Origin: Acidobacteriota bacterium
GTDB lineage: Bacteria > Acidobacteriota > UBA890 > WLXD01
Direction: 5' to 3'
Assembly (NCBI GenBank): GCA_022571615.1
Contig: JACZXM010000234.1
Coordinates: 1-5,591, forward strand
DNA: 5,591 bases
Shown piece by piece: positions 1 to 5,398 of this stretch (its first letter is position 1; every line of letters begins with the position of its first letter). Position numbers and translations under genes: made by a program. Under the pieces are notes generated by a model. That model was not told the DNA's origin. It saw only the letters and a list, made by a program, of their open reading frames with translations, and did not search any database.

Positions 1-211
1 ATCGAAGTGATCCCCCGCCGTGGCGGCCCTCGAGGCGATCACCTCGCCCAACGCCAACTCGGGCCAGGGCCGCGGCGCATCGATCCACCCGGGCGAGGAA
101 CTGCGCAGCACTCACCGACACCAGCTCACCGGTGTCGGGGGAGCGAACGCACAGCAAGTCCTCACGCGCAGCGCGTCGGATTCGCACCAGAATGTCGCAG
201 AGCGTCTTCAT
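1..211 (-). CDS. AMP-dependent acyl-CoA synthetase/ligase, N-terminal fragment (runs off left edge)
   Basis: The minus strand reads MKTLCDILVRIRRAARED, then a segment with SAAQFLARVDRCAAALARVG and VGRGD. This is the usual N-terminal opening of the ANL adenylate-forming superfamily (fatty-acyl-CoA synthetases and relatives): an 'LxARVDRxAAALxxxGVGxGD' helix and turn about 50 residues from the start. These enzymes activate a carboxylic acid with ATP and transfer it to CoA; the catalytic motifs lie beyond the window, so the substrate is unknown. I chose the ATG at 209-211 because it puts GVGxGD at the usual distance; an in-frame ATG at 299-301 would add 30 residues (Pro-rich, less family-like). 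Neither has a convincing Shine-Dalgarno. After VGRGDR the frame gives LEGRHGGGSLR, unlike the family, whereas the adjacent frame gives VIASRAATAGDHFD, so a frameshift near bases 34-44 is possible. Family call is moderate; only about 55 residues are readable. Confidence 0.55.
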   Translation of the reverse strand, partial: MKTLCDILVRIRRAAREDLLCVRSPDTGELVSVSAAQFLARVDRCAAALARVGVGRGDRLEGRHGGGSLR

Positions 212-343
212 GTGCCCCGGCGGGGGTTCAGGCCAGCCCGAATCGGCTCTCTCCACCGCATGGTCGAGATCCTCGCAGAACCCTACCCCATGGTGCGACA
301 TGGCAGGTCGCTTTGCCCGCGCTAGCTCCCCCCGTAACTCCCT

Positions 344-384
344 CTTGCCAGACCCATCACACTTTCACCACGGCCTGCTAACAT
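344..384 (+). promoter_or_regulatory. Repeated promoter block, copy 1 (upstream of the 402-1583 gene)
   Basis: Bases 344-380 match 1589-1625 at 33 of 37 positions (differences at 348, 350, 363 and 375). Within the block, ATCACA (356-361), 17 bases, then TAACAT (379-384) preceded by TGC fits a sigma-70-type -35 / extended -10 arrangement. Transcription would start near 391, only about 11 nt before the ATG at 402, giving a very short leader with no Shine-Dalgarno. The conserved segment covers the -35 and spacer, so it may also hold an operator. Promoter activity is inferred; the repeat itself is directly visible. Confidence 0.5.
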
Positions 385-401
385 GCCATTGTCAGTGTGA
401 C

Positions 402-1583
402 ATGTTCGACTCCTCACACCCGCTGTATGTCCCGATCCTGCTGCCCGGCGACCGGGACGCTTTTTCCGATACCGGCAACTGGGACGCAGTCCTGCTCTCG
501 GCAAGCTATGCGGTCGGATCGCAAGGCCGCTCGCTTTGCGCGCTGGCCCGCGCCCGCAGCCGACTCCTGCTCGTAGACCCCAAGACCGCCTGCTACCAGT
601 TCGAGGGATACATGAGCATGGAGGACCTGCGCAGCCTCTCCTATAGCCCCGGCGCCGGCACCCTCGGTGCGTTGTGGCAGCCCCGCGAGTTCGAGCGTCA
701 GGAGCGTCGTGCCCGGCTGATCGCGGAGGTGTTCGGGACCCAACGCGCGCTCCAGGCTGACATGCTGTTGGCGCCCTACTTCCTGGTCTCGCAGGTGGAC
801 CATCCATGGCTGCAGATCGCCTCCTGCACGATTCGCGAGGCCGTGGCCCGGGAGACTGATCGGCCGGTGGCAGGCGTGGTCTGCGTGGAGATCGATACCA
901 TCCTGCAGCCAGGCGACCTGGATTCAGTTCTGGACGCCTTCACGGCGACGACACCGGCGGCCTGGTTGGTGGTTGTCGTCAACCACGACGAGCGCGAGGC
1001 CAGTCCACAGGAAATGGAGGCCGTGGTGGGATTGATCCGCGGGCTCGGAGGCTCGGGTGCCCCCGTGATCCACGCTTTCGCCGGCCGCGGTGGCTTGGTG
1101 GCCGCCGCCGCCGGGGCGGCGGGCTACGCCGCCGGGGCGCTCGAGCTCGAGGCACACCCGAGGCGGTACCTTCACGAAGGTCTGGTCAACTTGCACGCCA
1201 ACGGTTACTACCTGCAGGGTTGCATGACGCGGCTTCCGGTGCGTCTGGCCGACGCCGTCGTGTCCGTGCAACCGGATGCCTGGGGGAGCGATGAATCTAC
1301 CGTTCCCATTACCCGGCTGGTGTCGCGGCGTCGGATCGCGCGTGCGCTGCGTTCTAAGCGCGCGGAGATGGAGATGTTGGCTGCGGTTGCACCGGAGAGC
1401 AGACAAGAGCACCTGCGCGCACGGTTCGAGGCGGCGCTCGATACCTGCCGCCACGCACAGCGGCGCGTCGCCGATGCTGCCGGCCCCGAGCAATTGACCA
1501 CCGGAATCTTCCACTACCTCGAAGTGCTACGGGAGATGGTCGGCGGCGACGCGGCCAGCATCCCCCATTCGGCCGGGTTCTAG
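402..1583 (+). CDS. Conserved-looking hypothetical protein, 393 aa (possible alpha/beta barrel)
   Basis: I do not recognise this family. The ATG at 402 was chosen because it opens right after the putative promoter (-10 at 379-384). The same frame is open upstream, but that part is antisense to the acyl-CoA synthetase fragment and would start before the promoter. There is no Shine-Dalgarno, so translation may be near-leaderless. The protein is soluble-looking, with no signal peptide. Alternating hydrophobic strands and helices (LLLVDPKT 55-62, VAGVVCVEID 156-165, AAWLVVVVNHDE 186-197, APVIHAFAGRGGL 220-232, then an Ala/Gly-rich helix 233-247) resemble a TIM-barrel-like repeating beta-alpha pattern. 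Other visible features are NGYYLQGC (267-274) and an Arg/Glu-rich helical C-terminus (303-380). GC-ending codon use supports real coding. It lies 67 bp upstream of the putative selenoprotein, and both carry the same 37-bp promoter block, suggesting a shared role. Function unknown; no enzyme motif could be assigned. Confidence 0.8.
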   Translation: MFDSSHPLYVPILLPGDRDAFSDTGNWDAVLLSASYAVGSQGRSLCALARARSRLLLVDPKTACYQFEGYMSMEDLRSLSYSPGAGTLGALWQPREFERQERRARLIAEVFGTQRALQADMLLAPYFLVSQVDHPWLQIASCTIREAVARETDRPVAGVVCVEIDTILQPGDLDSVLDAFTATTPAAWLVVVVNHDEREASPQEMEAVVGLIRGLGGSGAPVIHAFAGRGGLVAAAAGAAGYAAGALELEAHPRRYLHEGLVNLHANGYYLQGCMTRLPVRLADAVVSVQPDAWGSDESTVPITRLVSRRRIARALRSKRAEMEMLAAVAPESRQEHLRARFEAALDTCRHAQRRVADAAGPEQLTTGIFHYLEVLREMVGGDAASIPHSAGF

Positions 1584-1588
1584 TTACA

Positions 1589-1629
1589 CTTGTCGGACCC
1601 ATCACACGTTCACCACGGCTTGCTAGGAT
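1589..1629 (+). promoter_or_regulatory. Repeated promoter block, copy 2 (upstream of the putative selenoprotein)
   Basis: This is the second copy of the 37-bp block (1589-1625), lying 5 bp after the stop codon of the preceding gene. ATCACA (1601-1606), a 17-base spacer, and TAGGAT (1624-1629) preceded by TGC reproduce the -35 / extended -10 geometry of copy 1, with the same spacing. The downstream gene therefore probably has its own promoter as well as any read-through. The start site would be near 1636, leaving about 15 nt before the ATG at 1651, with a good Shine-Dalgarno at 1641-1646. Confidence 0.5.
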
Positions 1630-1650
1630 CGACCCCGGCTGGAGGAGCCC

Positions 1651-2199
1651 ATGGCATACATCCGCATGATCGAACAGGAAGAGGCCACGGGGCTGCTCGC
1701 GCGCCAGTACGACGCCGCGATGGCCCGCGCCGGCAAGCTCTTCAATGTCGTGAAGATCCAGAGCCAGCGCCCGAAGGCGCTGCGCGCGAGCATCGCCCTG
1801 TACACCACCGTCATGTTGGGCGAGTCGGAGCTTTCGCGAGCCGAGCGTGAGCTGCTCGCCGTGGTGGTGTCGGAGATCAACGACTGCCACTACTGAGTCC
1901 GCTCGCACGCCGACGACCTCCGTGCCGAGGTCGCAGACGACGCGCTCGCCGACGCGATTGCCGAAGATTGGCGACAGGCACCGCTGGAGCGCATCTCCCC
2001 GCGCGCGACGGCGCTGTGCGCGCATGCCGAGAAGCTGACCCGATGTCCTTCGAGCATCAGCGAACAGGACATCGCGGGACTGCGCCAGGCCGGCTGCTCT
2101 GACGCCGGCATCGAGGACATCACGCAGGTGGTGGCCCTGTTTGCCTACTTCAACCGCATCGCCGACGGGCTCGGGATCGACCCGGAGCCGGATTGGTAG
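1651..2199 (+). CDS. Putative selenocysteine-containing AhpD/CMD-family peroxidase-related protein (CxxU), 182 aa
   Basis: GGAGGA (1641-1646) sits 4 nt before the ATG at 1651. The frame runs to TAG 2197-2199 with one internal TGA at 1894-1896 (codon 82). Around it the protein reads SRAERELLAVVVSEINDCHY, then the TGA, then VRSHADDLRAE. This is the AhpD-like core of the carboxymuconolactone decarboxylase superfamily (peroxidase-related enzyme type), normally CHYC. Spacing matches the AhpD catalytic set E118/C130/C133/H137 exactly: E67, C79, position 82, H86. The TGA thus replaces the second catalytic Cys. The part after the TGA is intact and family-like: ALCAHAEKLTR, the QAGCSDAGIEDI segment, ALFAYFNRIADGLGI. 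Family members reduce peroxides or act as thiol oxidoreductases in the cytoplasm; a Sec would act as the attacking or resolving residue. No signal peptide. An alternative is a nonsense mutation or sequencing error in a Cys codon, which would leave an inactive 81-residue product. I favour Sec because of codon identity, position and the downstream hairpin. Confidence 0.82.
1914..1933 (+). promoter_or_regulatory. Candidate bacterial SECIS hairpin
   Basis: CGACCTC (1914-1920) and GAGGTCG (1927-1933) form a perfect 7-bp stem closing a 6-nt loop, CGTGCC (1921-1926). The stem starts 17 nt and the loop 24 nt after the in-frame TGA (1894-1896). Bacterial SECIS elements lie in the coding region just 3' of the UGA, with the apical loop roughly 16-37 nt away and a G among the first loop bases; both hold here (loop starts CG, followed by U). 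There is no obvious bulged U like the one in E. coli fdhF, and pairing below the 7-bp stem is poor. GC-rich coding sequence can form such hairpins by chance, so this supports but does not prove Sec insertion. Confidence 0.55.
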
Positions 2200-2218
2200 C
2201 GAACCACCGTGGCAGCGA

Positions 2219-2252
2219 AAAAGGGGCCCGCCAGCCAAGGCGGGCCCCTTTT
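2219..2252. terminator. Bidirectional intrinsic terminator between convergent genes
   Basis: AAAAGGGGCCCGCC (2219-2232) and GGCGGGCCCCTTTT (2239-2252) form a perfect 14-bp stem with a 6-nt loop. The GC core is flanked by an A-run on one side and a T-run on the other, so it reads as a rho-independent terminator from both strands. It lies 19 bp after the stop of the putative selenoprotein and about 60 bp after the stop of the convergent TonB receptor. Confidence 0.9.
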
Positions 2253-2272
2253 GATGACGCTCGCCGCGCGCT

Positions 2273-2312
2273 CTAGCAGCCCGTGGTAGAAGTGGCGTGG
2301 GCTGCTAGCAGC
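2273..2312. repeat. REP-like palindromic element, copy 1 (intergenic)
   Basis: CTAGCAGCCC (2273-2282) and GGGCTGCTAG (2299-2308) are perfect 10-bp inverted arms around a 16-nt loop. The 3' arm overlaps a 12-bp perfect palindrome GCTGCTAGCAGC (2301-2312) that touches the receptor's stop codon. Bases 2275-2301 recur at 5022-5048 with 25 of 27 identical. The size, palindromic form, extragenic position and recurrence resemble REP-type dispersed repeats. It could also act as a secondary terminator for the minus-strand receptor gene. Confidence 0.6.
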
Positions 2313-4372
2313 TAGCGCACGGTGAAGGACACGTCGAGCACGATCCGCCGGCCGATGATGTCGCCGAAGATGTGCTGCAGCACCGGCTCGTCGGTGATGT
2401 TGGTGCCGCGCACCGACACCTCGCCGTTGCCGTTGTTGAACATGAACCCGAGCGACCCATCCACGGTGGTGTAGGAATCGGTGGTGCCGAAGAACCGCGA
2501 GTCGAGCACGTCGGTCCAGTACGCTTCGCCAACATGGTTCACGGACGCACTATAGAACCAATCGCCGGTGTAGCCGTTCCATCCGACGTTAAAACGATTC
2601 TCCGGAGGCCGATTGACCTCGTCCACCGGAATGCCCGTGACCTCCGGATTCTTCTGATAGGAGTAGTTCACCACCACGCTGTTGCGCGGCATCGGCTGGA
2701 TTCGCAGCCCGATCTCCAGGCCCTTGTTCACGATCTCGCCGATATTGCGATAGGTGAACGCGGAGGGCAGCAACACCGGACCGAACGGCGGCAGGAAGAA
2801 CGCTGGCAAGGGCCAACCGGCGGGCGGATTGAACGCCGTATACACCGCCGAGGCGAAGAAATCGATCCCGTCGGTTTTCTCGGTGCGGTAAACGGCCATG
2901 TCCCAGGAGAACTTGCCATCCGCTACCGAGCCGCGGTAGCCGATCTCGATTTGATCGAGCTGCTCCTGCACCAGACTCGGGTTGCCGAACACCGCCGAGG
3001 CGAACACGAACGGCCCCGTGGGCAGCTGCACCAGGTTGAAGACCGTCAGGTCGAGGAAGTTGTTGATCATCGACGGCGCCCGGTAGGCGCGGCCGAAACC
3101 GGCCCGCAAGACGTGTCGCGAGCTTCCTGTCGGGCGCACCAGGATGGTACCGCGCGGCGACACGACGCTTTCGTCGATCACGCTGAGCTTGTCGAGCCGG
3201 ATGCCGGCATCGAGCGAGAGGTAATCGCTCAGGTTGAAGTTCAACTGCGCGAACCCACCGCCCTCTTTTCGATTGTCCTCGTCCGGTGCGATCGACAGAT
3301 CGAAGTTGATGTTGCGGAAGTTGCCACCGTACGTCGCCGAGTGCCGGCCGAAGAACGTGGTGTTGGTGGCCGAGAAATCGTAGGTCTTGCTCTCGAAGAG
3401 GAACAAGATCCCGTTCAGCAGGTTGGTCGCATCACCGTCCAGGGCGTTGATGAAGGCGCGGACGTTGAGGTTCTTCCAGTTGTAGTCAGCACGGAAGTGC
3501 CAGAAGAACGATCCGTCCCGGAGCTGGAACGGACCGATGCCCGTATGCAAGATGCCGCCGCTGCCGGCGTAGCCCGCCGAGATCGACCACCAGCGGTCGT
3601 TGTCGATGTTGTAGTCGACCCTGGCGTCAAACTTCGGCTGTTTGGTGCCGCTGTTGGCGAACAGATTCCGCGGTATCCCGTTGGGCAACGGGCCCGGACG
3701 GTCCCAGGGGTCCTGGGTGTAGTAGCCTCCGTTGAGCTTGAAGCCCAGCTTGTCGCGCACGCCGGTCCAGGTGAAACTGCCGAATCCCGTGCCCCTGCCA
3801 CCACCTCCGGCGCGCACGCGGAACGCGTTGCCCTGGGCGTAGGGGGATTTCGTGATCACGTTGATCACACCGGACATCGCGTTGGCACCCCAAACCGCCG
3901 AGCCCGGCCCGCGGATGACCTCGATCCGATCGATGTCCGAGAAATCGACCGGCAGCAGGTCCCACATGACGAAGCCGAAGAAGTCCTGGTACACCGAACG
4001 GCCGTCAATCAGCACCAGCTGCGAAGGATCCAGGGTCCCGGTGGCCGAACGCGAGCTCATGTTGATGTCGCGGGCGCTGGTCTGGGTAATGTTGAGTCCG
4101 GGAACTCCGCGCAGCAAATCGGCGTAGTTTTGCGCCGGGCTGAGCGCGATGTCCGCGCTGTCGACGACCGAGATCGAGGTCGGGGCATCCAACAGCAGCT
4201 GCTCGACACGTGAGGCGGTAACGACCACCACCTCTTCGATGTTCGTCCGCTCCCGCCGGTTCTCTTGTTCTTGTTCCTGCTGACCAGACTCCTGCGCCAT
4301 CGCCCCTGCATTGAGCGCAGGAAGAAGAAGTGCGAGTCCAAGCAACAGCGCCAGCAGCGCCCGTCCTTTCAT
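2312..4372 (-). CDS. TonB-dependent outer-membrane receptor, 686 aa
   Basis: The ATG at 4370-4372 is preceded at 5 nt by AGGAGGT, a near-ideal Shine-Dalgarno, so the longer upstream frame is not used. Order of parts: signal peptide MKGRALLALLLGLALLLPAL with AMA cleavage near residue 26; a Gln/Glu-rich linker; TonB box-like IEEVVVVTASR (45-55); and a plug domain (about 59-178) with DAPTSISVVDSADI, GVPGLN, LVLIDGRSVY and the signature RIEVIRGPGSAVWGANAMSG. This is followed by INVITK and a C-terminal beta-barrel of about 500 residues rich in alternating aromatic strands, ending NITDEP ... GRRIVLDVSFTVR. It would import a scarce ligand (siderophore, cobalamin, glycan or other) across the outer membrane using TonB/ExbBD energy; the ligand cannot be told from sequence. 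The length is typical of the smaller 22-stranded receptors. The last residue is Arg, not the aromatic usual for Omp barrels. It lies 142 bp downstream of the secreted-protein gene on the same strand, possibly co-transcribed. Confidence 0.95.
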   Translation of the reverse strand: MKGRALLALLLGLALLLPALNAGAMAQESGQQEQEQENRRERTNIEEVVVVTASRVEQLLLDAPTSISVVDSADIALSPAQNYADLLRGVPGLNITQTSARDINMSSRSATGTLDPSQLVLIDGRSVYQDFFGFVMWDLLPVDFSDIDRIEVIRGPGSAVWGANAMSGVINVITKSPYAQGNAFRVRAGGGGRGTGFGSFTWTGVRDKLGFKLNGGYYTQDPWDRPGPLPNGIPRNLFANSGTKQPKFDARVDYNIDNDRWWSISAGYAGSGGILHTGIGPFQLRDGSFFWHFRADYNWKNLNVRAFINALDGDATNLLNGILFLFESKTYDFSATNTTFFGRHSATYGGNFRNINFDLSIAPDEDNRKEGGGFAQLNFNLSDYLSLDAGIRLDKLSVIDESVVSPRGTILVRPTGSSRHVLRAGFGRAYRAPSMINNFLDLTVFNLVQLPTGPFVFASAVFGNPSLVQEQLDQIEIGYRGSVADGKFSWDMAVYRTEKTDGIDFFASAVYTAFNPPAGWPLPAFFLPPFGPVLLPSAFTYRNIGEIVNKGLEIGLRIQPMPRNSVVVNYSYQKNPEVTGIPVDEVNRPPENRFNVGWNGYTGDWFYSASVNHVGEAYWTDVLDSRFFGTTDSYTTVDGSLGFMFNNGNGEVSVRGTNITDEPVLQHIFGDIIGRRIVLDVSFTVR

Positions 4373-4397
4373 TACGACCTCCTGGGGGTTGGCGTCC

Positions 4398-4414
4398 GTC
4401 CCGAGAATCGGGAC
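4398..4414 (-). promoter_or_regulatory. Short perfect inverted repeat in the receptor leader
   Basis: GTCCCGA-GAA-TCGGGAC is a perfect 7-bp inverted repeat with a 3-nt centre, 25 bp upstream of the receptor start codon and about 14 nt before its Shine-Dalgarno. It could be an operator for a dimeric regulator or a small leader hairpin controlling the receptor. No downstream T-run makes it an attenuator, and I do not recognise it as a known box. Confidence 0.35.
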
Positions 4415-4514
4415 CTCATTGCAGTGTTGATTGCCGCTCCGTACTCTAACCTCCGAACAGAACATAGGGAAATAGCATGCCGGGTTCCGTCGCCATCGCC
4501 TGGCATCGGTGACC

Positions 4515-5072
4515 TCAGCGTTGCTCAAGAGCCTGGATCACGGTCTCGAGGGCGGCGACGTAGTTGGCTACGTCCTGGTCGGTGATTTCCCTGGCACGGC
4601 CAAACACTCCCTCCACGTCGCGGTAGACGACGTCCGCGATCTGATTGCCTGAGTCGGTGGTCATCATCACGCCGAGGCCGTTCCAGCCGTAGTCGGTAAC
4701 GCGAACTGTGGGAATCACCGCGGTGCGAAACACGTCGAACGCCGCATCCATGTCGCCGGACTCGTGAGCCTGGTAGAACTCGTCGATTGCGGCACCGCGA
4801 ATCGAACCGCGCTCCAGAAACAGGTACAGCGGTGTCGATACATTGATAGCGAGGATCACGCTGCGGCTTCCCGGCGTCGGCGTTACGAAGCGCGTTTGAC
4901 CGCTGGCCTCCATGAGCTCCCGAATCCGTCCCAGCAACGCCTCCTGGTCCGCATCCTGGGCCGCCGACGCAGACCCGAGACCGAGTGCCATCGTGATCAG
5001 ACCGATCAGGCACAGTGATCGAGCAGCCCGTGGCAGAAGTAGCGTGGGTCGCGTTGCGTCGATTCGCGTCAA
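4515..5072 (-). CDS. Secreted protein of unknown function, 185 aa (TTG start)
   Basis: The start is TTG at 5070-5072 (minus), preceded by AAGGGAG at 8 nt. An ATG-initiated version from 5180 would add 36 residues, but that ATG would lie upstream of the likely transcription start (promoter at 5156-5184). The protein opens with a classical signal peptide: Arg residues, the hydrophobic stretch SLCLIGLITMALGLGSASA, and a likely Ala-x-Ala cleavage near residues 37-38. The mature part (about 147 residues) is mixed alpha/beta with a strand-rich section (SVILAINVSTPLYLFLERGS 71-90, VRVTDYGWNGLGVMMTTDSG 123-142) and an acidic C-terminal helix. There is no lipobox, no further membrane segment and no CxxC motif. 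It should be periplasmic or exported. It sits upstream of the TonB receptor on the same strand, suggesting a linked envelope role. I do not recognise a family. Its N-terminal coding region contains a copy of the REP-like repeat. Confidence 0.75.
   Translation of the reverse strand: MTRIDATRPTLLLPRAARSLCLIGLITMALGLGSASAAQDADQEALLGRIRELMEASGQTRFVTPTPGSRSVILAINVSTPLYLFLERGSIRGAAIDEFYQAHESGDMDAAFDVFRTAVIPTVRVTDYGWNGLGVMMTTDSGNQIADVVYRDVEGVFGRAREITDQDVANYVAALETVIQALEQR
5022..5048. repeat. REP-like repeat, copy 2 (inside a signal-peptide coding region)
   Basis: These 27 bases match 2275-2301 at 25 positions (changes at 5034 and 5041). The copy keeps the left arm AGCAGCCCG and the loop but lacks the matching right arm, so it cannot form the same long stem. 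It lies within the minus-strand coding region for the first residues (around RPTLLLPRAAR) of the secreted protein. Confidence 0.5.
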
Positions 5073-5155
5073 GAACGTGTCTCCCTTGCCAGGGGCCTCT
5101 CGAAACCGACGGTCTTGCACCGCTGGAGTCCGGTGGATCGCTGCCAGGCCGATAT

Positions 5156-5184
5156 ACCCTAGCAAAGGGTCCGACCGCACTCAA
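5156..5184 (-). promoter_or_regulatory. Promoter for the secreted protein / receptor unit
   Basis: Read on the minus strand, TTGAGT (5184-5179), a 17-bp spacer and TAGGGT (5161-5156), preceded by TGC, give a good sigma-70 -35 / extended -10. Transcription would begin near 5149, leaving a leader of about 77 nt before the TTG start at 5072. This placement argues against a start codon at 5180. Confidence 0.55.
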
Positions 5185-5217
5185 TAGAATGCCGCAGCCT
5201 GCCACCAACGATTCGGC

Positions 5218-5223
5218 TACAAT
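5218..5223 (+). promoter_or_regulatory. Candidate -10 box for the M20 peptidase gene
   Basis: TACAAT (5218-5223), preceded by GGC, matches a -10 element at 5 of 6 positions and lies 52 bp before the ATG at 5276. No good -35 sits 16-18 bp upstream, so support is partial. It would face away from the minus-strand promoter at 5156-5184. Confidence 0.35.
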
Positions 5224-5275
5224 CCTCACCGACACCCCCTCTGCAGCCAACTTCCGCACACGAGCAAAGGGCCCC

Positions 5276-5398
5276 ATGTCTGCCAGCACCGCCGTCGCCG
5301 AGTATGTCGACCAGCACCGTGAAGCCTGGTTGGAAGAACTGTTCGAATTCCTCCGCATCCCCAGCATCAGCACCGATCCCGCACAGATCAGCCCGTAG
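5276..5398 (+). pseudogene. M20-family metallopeptidase, N-terminus only, cut at a junction
   Basis: The ATG at 5276 follows AAAGG at about 6 nt. The product begins MSASTAVAEYVDQ, then EAWLEELFEFLRIPSISTDP. The 'LxELxxFLRIPSISTDP' opening is characteristic of M20 dipeptidases / carboxypeptidase G2-like zinc peptidases, which cleave dipeptides or acylated amino acids in the cytoplasm. About 36 residues are family-like; then the frame reads QISP and stops at TAG 5396-5398 because the DNA switches to an unrelated gene on the opposite strand near 5371-5385. All metal-binding and catalytic residues are missing. The full gene probably exists intact elsewhere if the junction is artefactual. Confidence 0.7.

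Noticed and set aside
132..401. Upstream extension of the 393-aa protein to an ATG at 132
   Set aside because: It overlaps, antisense, a fragment with acyl-CoA synthetase similarity, and it lies upstream of the putative promoter at 356-384.
1651..1896. An 81-residue protein ending at the TGA at 1894-1896
   Set aside because: It would end in the middle of the catalytic CxxC motif, while the same frame continues for 100 family-like codons. I annotate the full 182-residue gene instead.
1354..2238. A 294-codon minus-strand frame
   Set aside because: It is antisense to the putative selenoprotein and the end of the 393-aa gene, crosses the terminator, and has no family-like sequence or good start signal.
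2372..4213. A 613-codon open frame on the plus strand
   Set aside because: It is wholly antisense to the clear TonB-dependent receptor; its Arg/Val/Glu-rich composition is a mirror artefact of GC-rich coding sequence.
4415..4514. Cobalamin riboswitch or other known riboswitch before the TonB receptor
   Set aside because: The 142-bp gap is short for a cobalamin riboswitch, and I could not find a convincing B12 box or the conserved core.
4515..4517. TGA stop of the secreted protein as a second possible Sec codon
   Set aside because: The sequence after it shows no coding character, there is no Cys-like active-site context, and the receptor leader follows.
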